A stretch of 22,763 nt of DNA from Curvibacter sp. (lineage in GTDB: Bacteria > Pseudomonadota > Gammaproteobacteria > Burkholderiales > Burkholderiaceae_C): contig DNQP01000292.1 in assembly GCA_003500955.1 (NCBI GenBank), forward strand, positions 1 to 22,763. The letters are read 5' to 3'. The notes below the pieces were generated by a model. That model worked only from the letters and a program-made list of their open reading frames with translations, did no database searches and was not told the DNA's origin. Position 1 is the first letter of the stretch. The number at the start of each line of letters is the position of its first letter. Position numbers and translations under genes: made by a program. Below, piece by piece: positions 1 to 8,351 of this stretch.

Positions 1-96
1 CGGAAAAATACTAAACACGTTCACTACAAGGCTGCTCGTGGCTAGAGAACGAATCAGGTGTCCAGCTTTTGATTCCAATTACACTCACCAGCTTAT
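1..96. other. AT-rich non-coding tail downstream of the last gene
   Basis: This short stretch follows the stop codon of the last gene of the downstream block. Bases 1-120 have about 40% G+C by hand count, against roughly 55-70% in sampled lines inside the gene block. I see no coding region and no convincing hairpin followed by a T-run, so transcription may end beyond the window. The composition drop fits the edge of the gene cluster. Confidence 0.5.
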
Positions 97-870
97 TTAT
101 GGCTGAAGAAAATTAACAATCTCTTGTAGTACCAATTCAGTTTGCTCCCGATGCGGCCAATGTCCACAATCAGACAGTTCGACCACGCGAGTTTGAGAGG
201 CAAAACGCGCGATCCCGCGTATCTGCTCCAACGTTCCATATTGGTCCTGATCACCCTGAAGTGCCAGAACCGGACAATCAATCGCGCCAAGTACGTCACA
301 TATTGACCACGTCGAAAATTCGGGCCCTAACCAGGCACGGCTCCAGCCCCAGAAAGTCGAGTCTGAATTTCGATGGAAGCGCGCCAAGGATGCACGTAAT
401 CGTCCTCCCTCGTAGGCTTGCTGCGCCTTTTGGATACCTGCTAGGCATTCGGGCTCGATAACTATATGGGGCGCCAGAACGACAATACCGGAGCAAGGAT
501 GACCACTGGCGTATAGCAACGCCATTGAGCCACCGTCGCTATGACCCAAGATCCAAGGTCGCTGAGCTGTTGTATCAACACCCAACTTGCTCAGCAGCAA
601 GGGTAAAAGATCCTGTGCTTGACGGTGCAGATAATCCGGAGCCCAAACCACCCCTGCCGGCAGGGGTGTGGATTTGCCATAACCGGGGCGTGAATAAACA
701 AGACCACGGCAGTCCAGCGCCTGACAAACAAGGTTCGGGAAGTTTCCCCACATGGCTAGCGAACCCAGCCCCTCGTGCAGGAAGACCATCAATGGCCGGT
801 CTTTGCGTTGTGAGGCAAGCCAAGCATATTCGATCTCAAGCGGCTGGCCCTCCCAAACCAGCCGCAACAT
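97..870 (-). CDS. alpha/beta hydrolase, last gene of the furoate operon
   Basis: An alpha/beta-hydrolase-fold protein of 257 residues counted from the ATG at 870. Visible are an HEGLGS oxyanion-type motif near residue 32, the nucleophile elbow LGHSDGGS with Ser111, an acid in LQGDQDQYG (Asp207 or Asp209) and the catalytic His237 in DCGHWPHRE. No signal peptide is seen, so it is probably cytoplasmic. It starts 16 bp after the livF stop. An alternative TTG start at 906 would overlap livF and has a weak GGGGA upstream; I prefer ATG. Family members hydrolyse esters, lactones, thioesters or C-C bonds. Its place at the end of a furoyl-CoA operon makes lactone or thioester hydrolysis of the ring-opening intermediate attractive, but that is inference. 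G+C is lower than in the hmf genes. Confidence 0.85.
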   Translation of the reverse strand: MLRLVWEGQPLEIEYAWLASQRKDRPLMVFLHEGLGSLAMWGNFPNLVCQALDCRGLVYSRPGYGKSTPLPAGVVWAPDYLHRQAQDLLPLLLSKLGVDTTAQRPWILGHSDGGSMALLYASGHPCSGIVVLAPHIVIEPECLAGIQKAQQAYEGGRLRASLARFHRNSDSTFWGWSRAWLGPEFSTWSICDVLGAIDCPVLALQGDQDQYGTLEQIRGIARFASQTRVVELSDCGHWPHREQTELVLQEIVNFLQP

Positions 871-886
871 GCCGGCATCGCTGATA

Positions 887-1597
887 CTAGACGCTGATGC
901 GCTCAATGAGTTCCCCGCGAGAAGCGGCGTCGTCAGCCTGTCCGCTGTAGGTCACCTGGCCACGCTCAACAAGGTAAAAGCGATGGGTGAGCTCCAACGC
1001 AGCGTGAACATTCTGTTCCACCAATATGATGGCGATTCCCTCGCTGGCCAACTCGCGCATCAACGCAAAAAGCTCGTTCACAATCATGGGTGCCAAGCCC
1101 TCGGTGGGCTCGTCAATCAGTAACAGGCGAGGACGTCCAGTGAGCACCCGGGCAAAAGCAAGCATTTGTTGCTCACCACCGGACAGGGTGGTGCCCATTT
1201 GACGGCGGCGCTCGGCCAAACGTGGGAAGCGGCTGAAAATATCATCCAGCTTGCGTTTTTGCTCAGCGCCTCCGATACCGGGAGCCTGCATGAAGCCCAG
1301 GCGCAGGTTTTCCTCGACGGTCAGCCCAGGAAATATACGACGATCCTCGGGCACAAGGCCTATGCCGCGGCGGCTGATTTGATCGGATGAGATCCCGGCC
1401 AAAGATTGACCGTCGAAAACGATGTCGCCTTGGCTGGGCGACACCCATCCAGCGATCGTCTTGATGACAGTGGTCTTGCCCACCCCGTTGCGACCGAACA
1501 AGCCAACCACCTCCCCGGCGCGGACCGTCAGGTTCACCCCCTGCAAGACGTGACTGAGACCATAATGCGTGTGCACATTCTTCAATTCGAGCATCAT
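887..1597 (-). CDS. livF: HAAT ABC transporter ATP-binding protein LivF (system 1)
   Basis: A 236-residue ATPase of the LivF type, one of the two nucleotide-binding subunits of a branched-chain-amino-acid-type importer. The Walker A motif GRNGVGKT is at 35-42, the signature LSGGEQQ at 138-144 and Walker B LLLIDEP at 158-164. The usual LivF VEQN stands at 193-196 where other ABC ATPases carry the H-loop histidine. The start ATG overlaps the livG stop (ATGA), indicating translational coupling; a second ATG follows directly. In this setting the cargo is probably a furan or aromatic carboxylate rather than leucine, since HAAT systems often serve aromatic acid pathways. The cargo is inferred from the neighbouring hmfABCDE genes. 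Confidence 0.93.
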   Translation of the reverse strand: MMLELKNVHTHYGLSHVLQGVNLTVRAGEVVGLFGRNGVGKTTVIKTIAGWVSPSQGDIVFDGQSLAGISSDQISRRGIGLVPEDRRIFPGLTVEENLRLGFMQAPGIGGAEQKRKLDDIFSRFPRLAERRRQMGTTLSGGEQQMLAFARVLTGRPRLLLIDEPTEGLAPMIVNELFALMRELASEGIAIILVEQNVHAALELTHRFYLVERGQVTYSGQADDAASRGELIERISV

Positions 1598-2352
1598 GCT
1601 TTCTCCTGGTGCTTGCCAAAATAGGCCTCCTGCACCTGAGGGTTGGCGCGCACCTTTGCAGGCGTTCCTTCGGCTAGCTTCTGGCCCTGGTGCATCACCA
1701 CCACATGGTCTGACAAGTTCATTACCAGATCGACATCGTGCTCGACCAACAATATGCTCAAGCCGTGTTCAGTGGCCAGGCTGCGGATCAGGGCCTCGGT
1801 TTCCTGGGTGTCGGCATGGCTCATGCCTTGGGTGGGCTCGTCGAGCAGCAGCATGCGCGGCCTTGACGCAAGTGACACGGCAATCTCCAAACGACGCTGC
1901 TCCCCGTGGGAAAGGTAGCCAGCCAACTCATCGACCTTGTCCTGTAGACCGAATTGATCGATCAGCTCCTGAACGCGTTGCTCGGCCAGTCTACTAGCCG
2001 AGACTGGTCGCAACCAGCCGTTTCCTTGCTCCAGAAAGTGGGCGGCTAGGCGCAGGTTTTCATGCACGGGTAACTCAAAGAACAGGTTGGTGATCTGGAA
2101 AGAGCGTGACAGTCCTGCACGCAGCATCTTGTCTGGTGGGTTACCCGTCACCTCACGACCATCAAAGAACACCTGTCCGGCACTTGGAGTAATGGCTCCG
2201 CTGACGAGATTGAACAGACTGCTTTTTCCAGCGCCGTTGGGCCCAATGACGGCGGTGATCTTGCCCCGCTGGGCTTCGAAGGAGACATCATGGACAGCTC
2301 GCAGGTTGCCGAAGTTAATCCCCAGTCCACGCAAAGAAAGTACTGCATCCAT
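1594..2352 (-). CDS. livG: HAAT ABC transporter ATP-binding protein LivG (system 1)
   Basis: A 252-residue LivG-type ATPase that pairs with LivF on the inner face of the membrane. Walker A GPNGAGKS is at 37-44, the signature LSHGEQR at 147-153 (His replaces the first Gly of LSGGQ, common in LivG proteins), Walker B MLLLDEP at 167-173 and the H-loop His205 in VEHD. I chose the ATG at 2352 over the GTG one codon upstream because an AAGGAG Shine-Dalgarno sits 7 nt before the ATG. The start lies on the livM stop, so the two are translationally coupled. Together with livKHMF it forms a complete importer. Confidence 0.93.
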   Translation of the reverse strand: MDAVLSLRGLGINFGNLRAVHDVSFEAQRGKITAVIGPNGAGKSSLFNLVSGAITPSAGQVFFDGREVTGNPPDKMLRAGLSRSFQITNLFFELPVHENLRLAAHFLEQGNGWLRPVSASRLAEQRVQELIDQFGLQDKVDELAGYLSHGEQRRLEIAVSLASRPRMLLLDEPTQGMSHADTQETEALIRSLATEHGLSILLVEHDVDLVMNLSDHVVVMHQGQKLAEGTPAKVRANPQVQEAYFGKHQEKA

Positions 2353-3356
2353 CACAAAGCTCCTTGGCTGCGACCGGACCGGTTCAGGCGGCTTTCCAGC
2401 ACCGGACCGAGATAGCCGATCAGACCGCGTGGGAACAGGATGACCACCACCACAAACAGCAAGCCGATGATGATCTGATGGTGCGCTGTGAACGAGCCCA
2501 CGACCGAACGCAAGCCAGTCAGCAGAACCGAGCCATACAGGGGACCGATCAATGTGCCTGTACCGCCCACGATCACATTGATAACCGCATTTCCGGAGAC
2601 CTGGAAGAACATCAACTCAGGCGAAACAAAGCCACGCAGCATTGGATACAGCGCACCGCTGATTCCGGCAATACACGCCGCACCGACAAAGGCCATGAGC
2701 TTGAAGCGCCAGGGATCAAAGCCCAGGAAAGGGACTCTATGCTCATTCGTCCGGATGGCTGAAAGCTGACGCCCCATGGGCGTTTCGATCAAATAGCGTA
2801 GCCCGGCGTACAAACCCAAGATGATGCACAGCGTCACCAGGAAAAATCCCAGTGGATCGGCCGAACTAACGCCCGGGAAAACCATCACTGACGGCACGCC
2901 AATGATGCCGTCCGATGCGCCGAGCTCACGTGTGTTGAAAACAATCTTGGAGACCACCTGGGCGAGCCCGAAACTGATAAGCGCAAAGTAAACGCCTTTC
3001 GACCGAATGGCGATGATTCCGCCAACCAATCCAGCCAAGGCGCACACAGCCAGCGTGACCCCGAGACTCAACCAGAAGGAAGCGCTCCATTCTTTGAGCA
3101 CGAGGGCTGAGACATAGGCCCCCAAACCGAAGAAAAGCGCCTGGCCTAGGGGCAGTAGACCGACACGTCCCAGTAGCAAATCGACCGACAGCGCAAGGCC
3201 ACCGAAGATCAGTGCCTCCGTCGCCAGACGAAGGAAGAAAACGTCACCCATCCATTTGGCAACCAGGGCAAAACCCAAGGCGCCGACAAAGAAGAGATAG
3301 GCAAACAAGCGCAAGGCGTTGGGCCCGCGCGACGTGGGAATATGAGCTTCACGCAT
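2352..3356 (-). CDS. livM: HAAT ABC transporter permease LivM (system 1)
   Basis: A 334-residue hydrophobic permease of the LivM family, with about eight to ten membrane segments beginning at LFAYLFFVGALGF (residues 17-29). Family landmarks include LSVDLLLGRVGLLPLGQALF near residues 57-76 and GGTGTLIGPLYGSVLLTGLR near 263-282. It pairs with LivH to form the translocation pore. The ATG at 3356 overlaps the end of livH by 8 bp. Unlike its counterpart in the second transporter (17032-18822), it is a free-standing protein with no ATPase domain attached. Confidence 0.93.
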   Translation of the reverse strand: MREAHIPTSRGPNALRLFAYLFFVGALGFALVAKWMGDVFFLRLATEALIFGGLALSVDLLLGRVGLLPLGQALFFGLGAYVSALVLKEWSASFWLSLGVTLAVCALAGLVGGIIAIRSKGVYFALISFGLAQVVSKIVFNTRELGASDGIIGVPSVMVFPGVSSADPLGFFLVTLCIILGLYAGLRYLIETPMGRQLSAIRTNEHRVPFLGFDPWRFKLMAFVGAACIAGISGALYPMLRGFVSPELMFFQVSGNAVINVIVGGTGTLIGPLYGSVLLTGLRSVVGSFTAHHQIIIGLLFVVVVILFPRGLIGYLGPVLESRLNRSGRSQGAL

Positions 3357-4242
3357 GGCCTAGCTTTCCAAACAGCCCCTGGGGACGCCACATCAGGACC
3401 AGCACCATGATGCCGAACAGCAGCGGGTCGTTCCATACGGGAGATATAAAGAGGCTGGAGATAGATTGAATTTGCGTGAGGATCAGACCCGCCAACACGG
3501 CTCCTTTGATGGAGCCCATGCTGCCAATGATGACGACACTGAAGGCTATCAATACGAAGTCGCGCCCCATGGTGGGAAACACCGAGTAGATCGGTGCCAG
3601 CAGCACACCGGAAATACCCGCCAGTGCCACGCCGAAGGCGAAGGTAGCGGCGTAGACACGCGACACGGGCACGCCCAGCGATGCGCTCATGTGACGGTCA
3701 TAGGCCGCCGCCCGAACCATTGCGCCTAAGGAGGTGCGAAACACCAGCATCCAAACCGAGGCGATCAGCAAGCCACCCAAGCTCATCACGAACAGGCGGT
3801 AGTTTGGAAAAAACAGCCCCAACAGCTCGGTTCCACCGGAAATCGGACTCTCGATGCGTAGCGGGTTAGCGCCAAAAATGATTTTGAGTACGTCCTCAAG
3901 CACTACGGCGATACCGAAAGTCAGAAGCAGGGTGAGTGTGTGACGGTCCTTGCTATGAAACACGCGCTGTATGAGCCCGCGCTCCGTCACATAGCCCAAC
4001 ACCGCCATCAGCACCGGCGTGAGAACCAGGGCCCACCAAAAGGACAGGCCCAGCCCCAGAATGGCCACAGCGACATAGGCGCCAATGGCGTAGAACTCGC
4101 CATGGGCCATGTTGATGACATCCAGCAAACCGAAGATGATGGTCAGCCCCAACGCCATGAGGACCACAGCCACGCCGATCGACAGGCCGTTGATCATCTG
4201 CGGCGCAAGAACGAATTGCAGCCATTCCAGGACTTGGCTCAT
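3349..4242 (-). CDS. livH: HAAT ABC transporter permease LivH (system 1)
   Basis: A 297-residue permease of the LivH family with multiple membrane helices. Typical LivH features are LTIIFGLLDVINMAHGEFY in the N-terminal part and GSMGSIKGAVLAGLILTQIQ near the C-terminus. I place the start at the ATG at 4242, which has a GAGG Shine-Dalgarno 7 nt upstream, rather than the in-frame TTG at 4248. The stop of the binding-protein gene is 8 bp upstream. It forms the membrane channel with LivM for the importer that follows hmfE. Confidence 0.93.
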   Translation of the reverse strand: MSQVLEWLQFVLAPQMINGLSIGVAVVLMALGLTIIFGLLDVINMAHGEFYAIGAYVAVAILGLGLSFWWALVLTPVLMAVLGYVTERGLIQRVFHSKDRHTLTLLLTFGIAVVLEDVLKIIFGANPLRIESPISGGTELLGLFFPNYRLFVMSLGGLLIASVWMLVFRTSLGAMVRAAAYDRHMSASLGVPVSRVYAATFAFGVALAGISGVLLAPIYSVFPTMGRDFVLIAFSVVIIGSMGSIKGAVLAGLILTQIQSISSLFISPVWNDPLLFGIMVLVLMWRPQGLFGKLGHA

Positions 4243-4250
4243 GTGCAACC

Positions 4251-5420
4251 TCAGAACTTGCTGCAGGTGTCGGGGCCGATGGCGGCGTTGGCCGCCACTT
4301 TGCCGACGATCTCGAATTGACCGCTGTTCACCCGCACTGCATACATGTCCTGCATCGCCTGGTGGTCACCTGCGCGCATGGTCTTGACACCCTGCGGCGT
4401 CGACCACTGAATGCCTCGCATGGCTGCACGCACCTTGTCGGTGTCGGTGCTCTTGGCTTGCTCGACTGCAGCCTTGTAGAAAAACAGCACCCCGTAGCTG
4501 TCGGCGCCGTAGAGGTCGGGCTTGGCCTTGTTTGCCGCTTCAAAGGCGGTGACGAATTTCTTATTCTCCGGAAGGTCAATGCTGGGCGAGTAACCCACAC
4601 CGGTGACAAATCCATCAGCGGCCTTCCCGATGGCAGCCAGATTCTGCGATGTCACTGTACCTGAGGCACCCACTACCTGAACATTGCGGCTCAGCCCGAA
4701 CTCCGCCATCTGCGTAAAGAGACGTACCGTGTCATTGCCGGCCACCGAGGTGTAGATCACGGCCGGACGCGCTGAGCGAATCTGGCCAAAAAAGGGCGAG
4801 TAGTCCTTGTTATCCAGTGGGGCAAAGACTTCGCCCACTGTTTTAGCCCCCTTGCCTTCCGCCGCAGACTTGAAAGCGGCGACCGTGCTGCGACCCATTT
4901 CATAGTCCGGACCGAGGTAGAACACATTGGCATTCGGTTTGGTCGAAGCCATCCACTCCGCCAGCGCAGCCGACTGCATACCTGCACGCGCATTCACGCG
5001 GAAGACGTTCGGTGAGCATTTGTCAGCAGTGATCGAGTCGGCGAACGAGACGGTAGTGGCAATCAGTCGGTTGTTGCGCTCGGCCACCTGGCCCACCGCC
5101 AGCGTGGAGCCCGAGTTCACCGTGCCGGTCAGGAAGTCCACCTTGCCAACCTGGAACAGCTTCTCCGCCTTCTGCACGGCAACGGCTGGATTGGCCTCTT
5201 CGTCTTCATAGATCAGCTCGAGCTGGCGCCCCATCACGCCGCCAGCGGTATTGATCTCCTTGGCCGCCATGTCTAGGCCCCACTTGACCTGCTGACCGAT
5301 GCCTGCATACGTGCCAGACAGCGGCGTGACCACGCCTATGCGGATCGGACCGCTTTGGGCGAGTGCACTGAGACTTACGGTTGCGCCGGATATCAGGGTG
5401 GCTATCAGTTTGAGTTTCAT
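4251..5420 (-). CDS. livK: HAAT ABC transporter periplasmic substrate-binding protein (system 1)
   Basis: A 389-residue periplasmic binding protein of the Leu/Ile/Val-type family (type 1 periplasmic fold). A signal peptide MKLKLIATLISGATVSLSALA precedes the mature start near QSGPIRIGVVTPLSG. The N-lobe contains GGVMGRQLELIYEDEEANP, and two cysteines (one in KCSPNVFR, one in PDTCSKF at the C-terminus) may form a disulfide after export. The ATG at 5420 has a strong GAAGGAGA Shine-Dalgarno 6-8 nt upstream. It lies 42 bp after hmfE in the same direction, so it is probably co-transcribed. The likely ligand is 2-furoate or a related acid, inferred from the operon; related proteins are known to bind aromatic acids. 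Confidence 0.92.
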   Translation of the reverse strand: MKLKLIATLISGATVSLSALAQSGPIRIGVVTPLSGTYAGIGQQVKWGLDMAAKEINTAGGVMGRQLELIYEDEEANPAVAVQKAEKLFQVGKVDFLTGTVNSGSTLAVGQVAERNNRLIATTVSFADSITADKCSPNVFRVNARAGMQSAALAEWMASTKPNANVFYLGPDYEMGRSTVAAFKSAAEGKGAKTVGEVFAPLDNKDYSPFFGQIRSARPAVIYTSVAGNDTVRLFTQMAEFGLSRNVQVVGASGTVTSQNLAAIGKAADGFVTGVGYSPSIDLPENKKFVTAFEAANKAKPDLYGADSYGVLFFYKAAVEQAKSTDTDKVRAAMRGIQWSTPQGVKTMRAGDHQAMQDMYAVRVNSGQFEIVGKVAANAAIGPDTCSKF

Positions 5421-5462
5421 TGTCTGTCTCCTTCGGGTCTGGGTTAAAAACTAGCTTGGGCT

Positions 5463-6275
5463 TTAGCGGCCTACAAACTTCGGATTCCGCTTGTCGTGGA
5501 ATGCTTCAACGCCTTCTCGGAAGTCCTCTGAACTGCGCAGGCGCGAGTAGCAGTGCCCTTCCAGTTCAATGGCGACGGTCAATGGCGAATCTTCCGTGTC
5601 ATTGAGCAGTTTCTTTGCGGTGCGTTGCGCCAACGGTGAGAAGCTGCGAAGCTCATCGACCAGCTCGTCTGTCGCCTTCTCCAAATCGGCATCCGGCACA
5701 ATGGCAGTAGCCACACCCCAGTCGTACGCCTGTTGCCCGGGAATACGACGCGAACGCATCACGATGTCTTTGGTGCGGGTGATGCCAACCATCATCTGCA
5801 GACGTGCCGATCCACCCGAACCCGGTATTTGCCCCAGCTTCTGTTCGGGAAGAGCGTACAAGGTGGTGGGAGTGACCAGACGGAAGTCGCATGCCAGTGA
5901 GATCTCAAAACCAACACCAAAGCAATAGCCTCGATTGGCTGCAATGACAGGTTTGCTGCACCGAGCCGGCGCCGCGATGTTCCACGCCAGCTTGGAGACA
6001 TGCTCGGGGCTGGCCTCCAGAAAGCCCTTGATATTGCCTCCGCTGGAGAAGTGCTCGCCTTCAGACCGAAGCACGATCACACGCACATCGTCGTTCGCGT
6101 CCAGCGCTTCGAAGGTGACGCGGAGCTGCTCGCGCTGAAGCATGGAGATCACGTTGAACGGCGGGCGAGTCAACACGATGTCGGCGCGTTGGCGCGTGAC
6201 ATCGATTTCGACGCGGTAACCATCGAGCTCGTCCTTCAGGGTAAAGGCAGGGTGCTGCAGATCAGTCAGTTTCAT
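5463..6275 (-). CDS. hmfE: crotonase-fold enzyme of furoyl-CoA degradation, HmfE-like
   Basis: A 270-residue enoyl-CoA hydratase/isomerase (crotonase) family protein. The oxyanion-hole loop HFSSGGNIKGF is at 75-85. Both catalytic glutamates of classical hydratases appear present: Glu124 in GVGFEISLACD and Glu144 in LPEQKLGQIPG. In the furfural/HMF pathway HmfE is assigned to steps after ring hydroxylation, converting the 5-hydroxy-2-furoyl-CoA tautomer to 2-oxoglutaryl-CoA and/or 2-oxoglutarate. The assignment here rests on position directly after the ligase in an hmfABCDE order. The ATG has an AAGGA Shine-Dalgarno, and the gap to hmfD is 29 bp. On sequence alone it could be another CoA-ester hydratase from aromatic catabolism. 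Confidence 0.8.
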   Translation of the reverse strand: MKLTDLQHPAFTLKDELDGYRVEIDVTRQRADIVLTRPPFNVISMLQREQLRVTFEALDANDDVRVIVLRSEGEHFSSGGNIKGFLEASPEHVSKLAWNIAAPARCSKPVIAANRGYCFGVGFEISLACDFRLVTPTTLYALPEQKLGQIPGSGGSARLQMMVGITRTKDIVMRSRRIPGQQAYDWGVATAIVPDADLEKATDELVDELRSFSPLAQRTAKKLLNDTEDSPLTVAIELEGHCYSRLRSSEDFREGVEAFHDKRNPKFVGR

Positions 6276-6304
6276 AGGTTTCCTTCTCTAACGATTGAAA
6301 TGGG

Positions 6305-7855
6305 TTAGGCGCTCAATGGGGCGCCATCAGGGGCGTTGTTCTCGGGCTGATACTCGCCGGCCACCAGCTTGCGGCGCAGCACCTTGCCCACAGGGGACTT
6401 GGGAATTTCGTCGACAAACACGTATTCGCGCGGCCTCTTAAAGTTCACCATGTCGGAACTTCGGCAGTGCTGGTCCAGCGCTTCGCCGGAAACCTCTTGG
6501 CGACGCTTGACGAAGGCCACCACGCGCTGACCCCAGCGCTCATCCTTGAGGCCCGCCACGGCCACTTCGTCGACCGCCGGGTGCAACGAAAGTACCGATT
6601 CGATGTCAACCGGCGAGATGTTCTCGCCACCGCTGATGATCATGTCGTCCACACGTCCGGTGACAAACAGGTCGCCGTCGGCATCCACATAGCCGGTGTC
6701 GCCCGTAAAATACCAACCCTCGCGCAGGCTCTTGGCATTCGCATCGGGCCGGTTGTGGTAGCCCTCGAAGGCTTCATCGGACAGAAGGTCTGCAATGATC
6801 TGCCCCTCCTCCATCACGCCAGCGCGTTCGCTGACCGACTTGCCATCCAGCTTGACGACACGCAGCCGGGTGTTGATACCTGCCCGCCCGGCCGAGCCAG
6901 GCTTGCCCACCGCATCCTGGTTGATCGCGAAGGTGTAGATCTCGGAACTACCGTAGTGGTTGACGAACAGCTCGGGCTTGAAGGCCTGCTGCAATCGCAG
7001 CAACAGCGCGTCGTGCATCGGCGCACCCGCAAAGCCCAGACGGCGCACCGAGGAGATGTCCGTCGAGGCGAACGCCGAATGCGCCAGCAAGTCGTGGTAC
7101 AGCGTGGGTACCAGATAGAGGTGGGAAACTCGCTCCGTCTCGATGCGCTGCAGGGCCTCCGCCGGGTCGAACTTGGGCATGCAGACGAAGCAACCATCGA
7201 CCAGCGCCAGCGCCAGCAGCGAGCGCACGCCCATGGTGTGATACAGCGGCATCACCCCCAAGGTGCACTCGCCGTAACCGTATTGGTTCTGAGCCACATG
7301 GGCCAGTGCGGCCACGCGCTCGGCACGCTGACGACGCGGCACACCCTTGGGCGCACCCGTGGTGCCCGACGTGTAGAGCATCAGGGAGAGATCCTGTGCC
7401 TGGGCAAACGGCACCGGATCGCAGGCCCCGTCCATGACTTGCGAATAGAACTCGTCCGAGGTGTCTCCTTCGCCCACCAGCACCGTACGCGCCGGTTGGG
7501 TCTGCACCGCCTTCAGCACCGCGGAAGCCGAAACCTGCTCATACATCACCACCCGGGCGCCGGAATCCTTGAGACAGTGTGCCACCTCCTCCGGTTTGGC
7601 ACGCCAGTTCAACGGCGTCATCACGATGCCGCTGAACTGACAGGCCCAATGCAACGTGGCGGCTTCCTGCCGATTTTGCAGCACCGATAGCAGATGATCG
7701 CCCGCCTGCAGGCCCAAAGCCAGCAGGCCGCGCTGTGCTGCGCCGATGAGTTGCGCCCAGTCCGCATAGCTCAGACGCTGCGTACCATCGACCAGCGCAA
7801 CCGCGCCAGGCGCGCGCTCGACGCTTTGCAGAAAAGTGCGTCCCAAATCAAGCAT
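6305..7855 (-). CDS. hmfD: AMP-forming acyl-CoA ligase, probable 2-furoyl-CoA synthetase HmfD
   Basis: A 516-residue member of the ANL adenylating family that would activate an aromatic or furan acid with ATP and CoA. The phosphate-binding loop YTSGTTGAPKG is at 161-171, followed by GVMPLYHTMG (200-209), YGSSEI (301-306), YFTGDTGY (382-389), the hinge GRVDDMIISGGENI (400-413) and the catalytic Lys491 in PVGKVLRR. From memory these segments resemble aryl-CoA ligases such as 4-chlorobenzoate-CoA ligase. The gene overlaps the [2Fe-2S] subunit gene by 8 bp and precedes hmfE, as in hmfABCDE, which favours 2-furoate as substrate. Benzoate-type substrates cannot be excluded from sequence alone. Confidence 0.85.
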   Translation of the reverse strand: MLDLGRTFLQSVERAPGAVALVDGTQRLSYADWAQLIGAAQRGLLALGLQAGDHLLSVLQNRQEAATLHWACQFSGIVMTPLNWRAKPEEVAHCLKDSGARVVMYEQVSASAVLKAVQTQPARTVLVGEGDTSDEFYSQVMDGACDPVPFAQAQDLSLMLYTSGTTGAPKGVPRRQRAERVAALAHVAQNQYGYGECTLGVMPLYHTMGVRSLLALALVDGCFVCMPKFDPAEALQRIETERVSHLYLVPTLYHDLLAHSAFASTDISSVRRLGFAGAPMHDALLLRLQQAFKPELFVNHYGSSEIYTFAINQDAVGKPGSAGRAGINTRLRVVKLDGKSVSERAGVMEEGQIIADLLSDEAFEGYHNRPDANAKSLREGWYFTGDTGYVDADGDLFVTGRVDDMIISGGENISPVDIESVLSLHPAVDEVAVAGLKDERWGQRVVAFVKRRQEVSGEALDQHCRSSDMVNFKRPREYVFVDEIPKSPVGKVLRRKLVAGEYQPENNAPDGAPLSA

Positions 7856-8351
7856 GTGCCACCTCCATGACGGCTTTTACAATCGGCGTATAGCCGGTAC
7901 AACGGCACAGATGGCCAGACAGCATGTCGCGGACCTCTTGCTCGGTCGGCTTGCATCCTTGCTCTTTGAGACGCTCAAGCCAGTCAGCGCAGGACATCAG
8001 GATGCCGGCGGTGCAAAACCCGCATTGCAAAGCGTGATGCCGCTTAAAGGCCGCCTGCAGTTGCGACAGTGCGCCCTCGGAATCGGCCAGCCCTTCGACC
8101 GTGTCCACGCGCCGGTCCTGCACCTGCACTGCCAGCGTCAAGCAGCTGCGGCAGGCCACCCCGTCGATGCGCACTGTGCAGGCACCGCACACGCCGTGCT
8201 CGCAGCCCACGTGGGTGCCGGTCAGGCCCAGCTCATGACGTAGGAAGTCGGTTAGCAGCATGCGCGTGCTGGCATGGCCGCGTCGGGCATGGCCGTTGAC
8301 CTCAAGGGTGACCGGATGCAGGGTCTCGGCCTTCATCAGTTGGTCCGTCAT
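7848..8351 (-). CDS. hmfC: [2Fe-2S] subunit of molybdenum hydroxylase, probable 2-furoyl-CoA dehydrogenase HmfC
   Basis: A 167-residue small subunit of the xanthine dehydrogenase/CO dehydrogenase family. The N-terminal plant-type ferredoxin domain binds one cluster through Cys50, 55, 58 and 70 (GCEHGVCGACTVRIDG region). The helical C-terminal domain binds the second through Cys110, Cys113, Cys149 and Cys151 (QCGFCTAGI and LCRCTGY). It relays electrons from the Mo site to FAD. The ATG overlaps the hmfB stop (ATGA). All eight cysteines are present and the length is normal for the family. Its role in furoyl-CoA oxidation is inferred from operon order. Confidence 0.9.
   Translation of the reverse strand: MTDQLMKAETLHPVTLEVNGHARRGHASTRMLLTDFLRHELGLTGTHVGCEHGVCGACTVRIDGVACRSCLTLAVQVQDRRVDTVEGLADSEGALSQLQAAFKRHHALQCGFCTAGILMSCADWLERLKEQGCKPTEQEVRDMLSGHLCRCTGYTPIVKAVMEVAHA

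Noticed and set aside
887..5420. Genuine branched-chain amino acid transporter
   Set aside because: The family name suggests it, but the genes are embedded in a catabolic operon. HAAT importers in such positions usually carry aromatic or related acids. Amino acid transport cannot be formally excluded.
6467..7690. Long plus-strand open frame (407 codons) opposite the ligase gene
   Set aside because: It is antisense to a gene with complete ANL motifs; its His/Arg/Gln-rich translation is typical of a high-GC shadow frame. The same applies to 10603-12126, 19212-21701 and 17197-18303.
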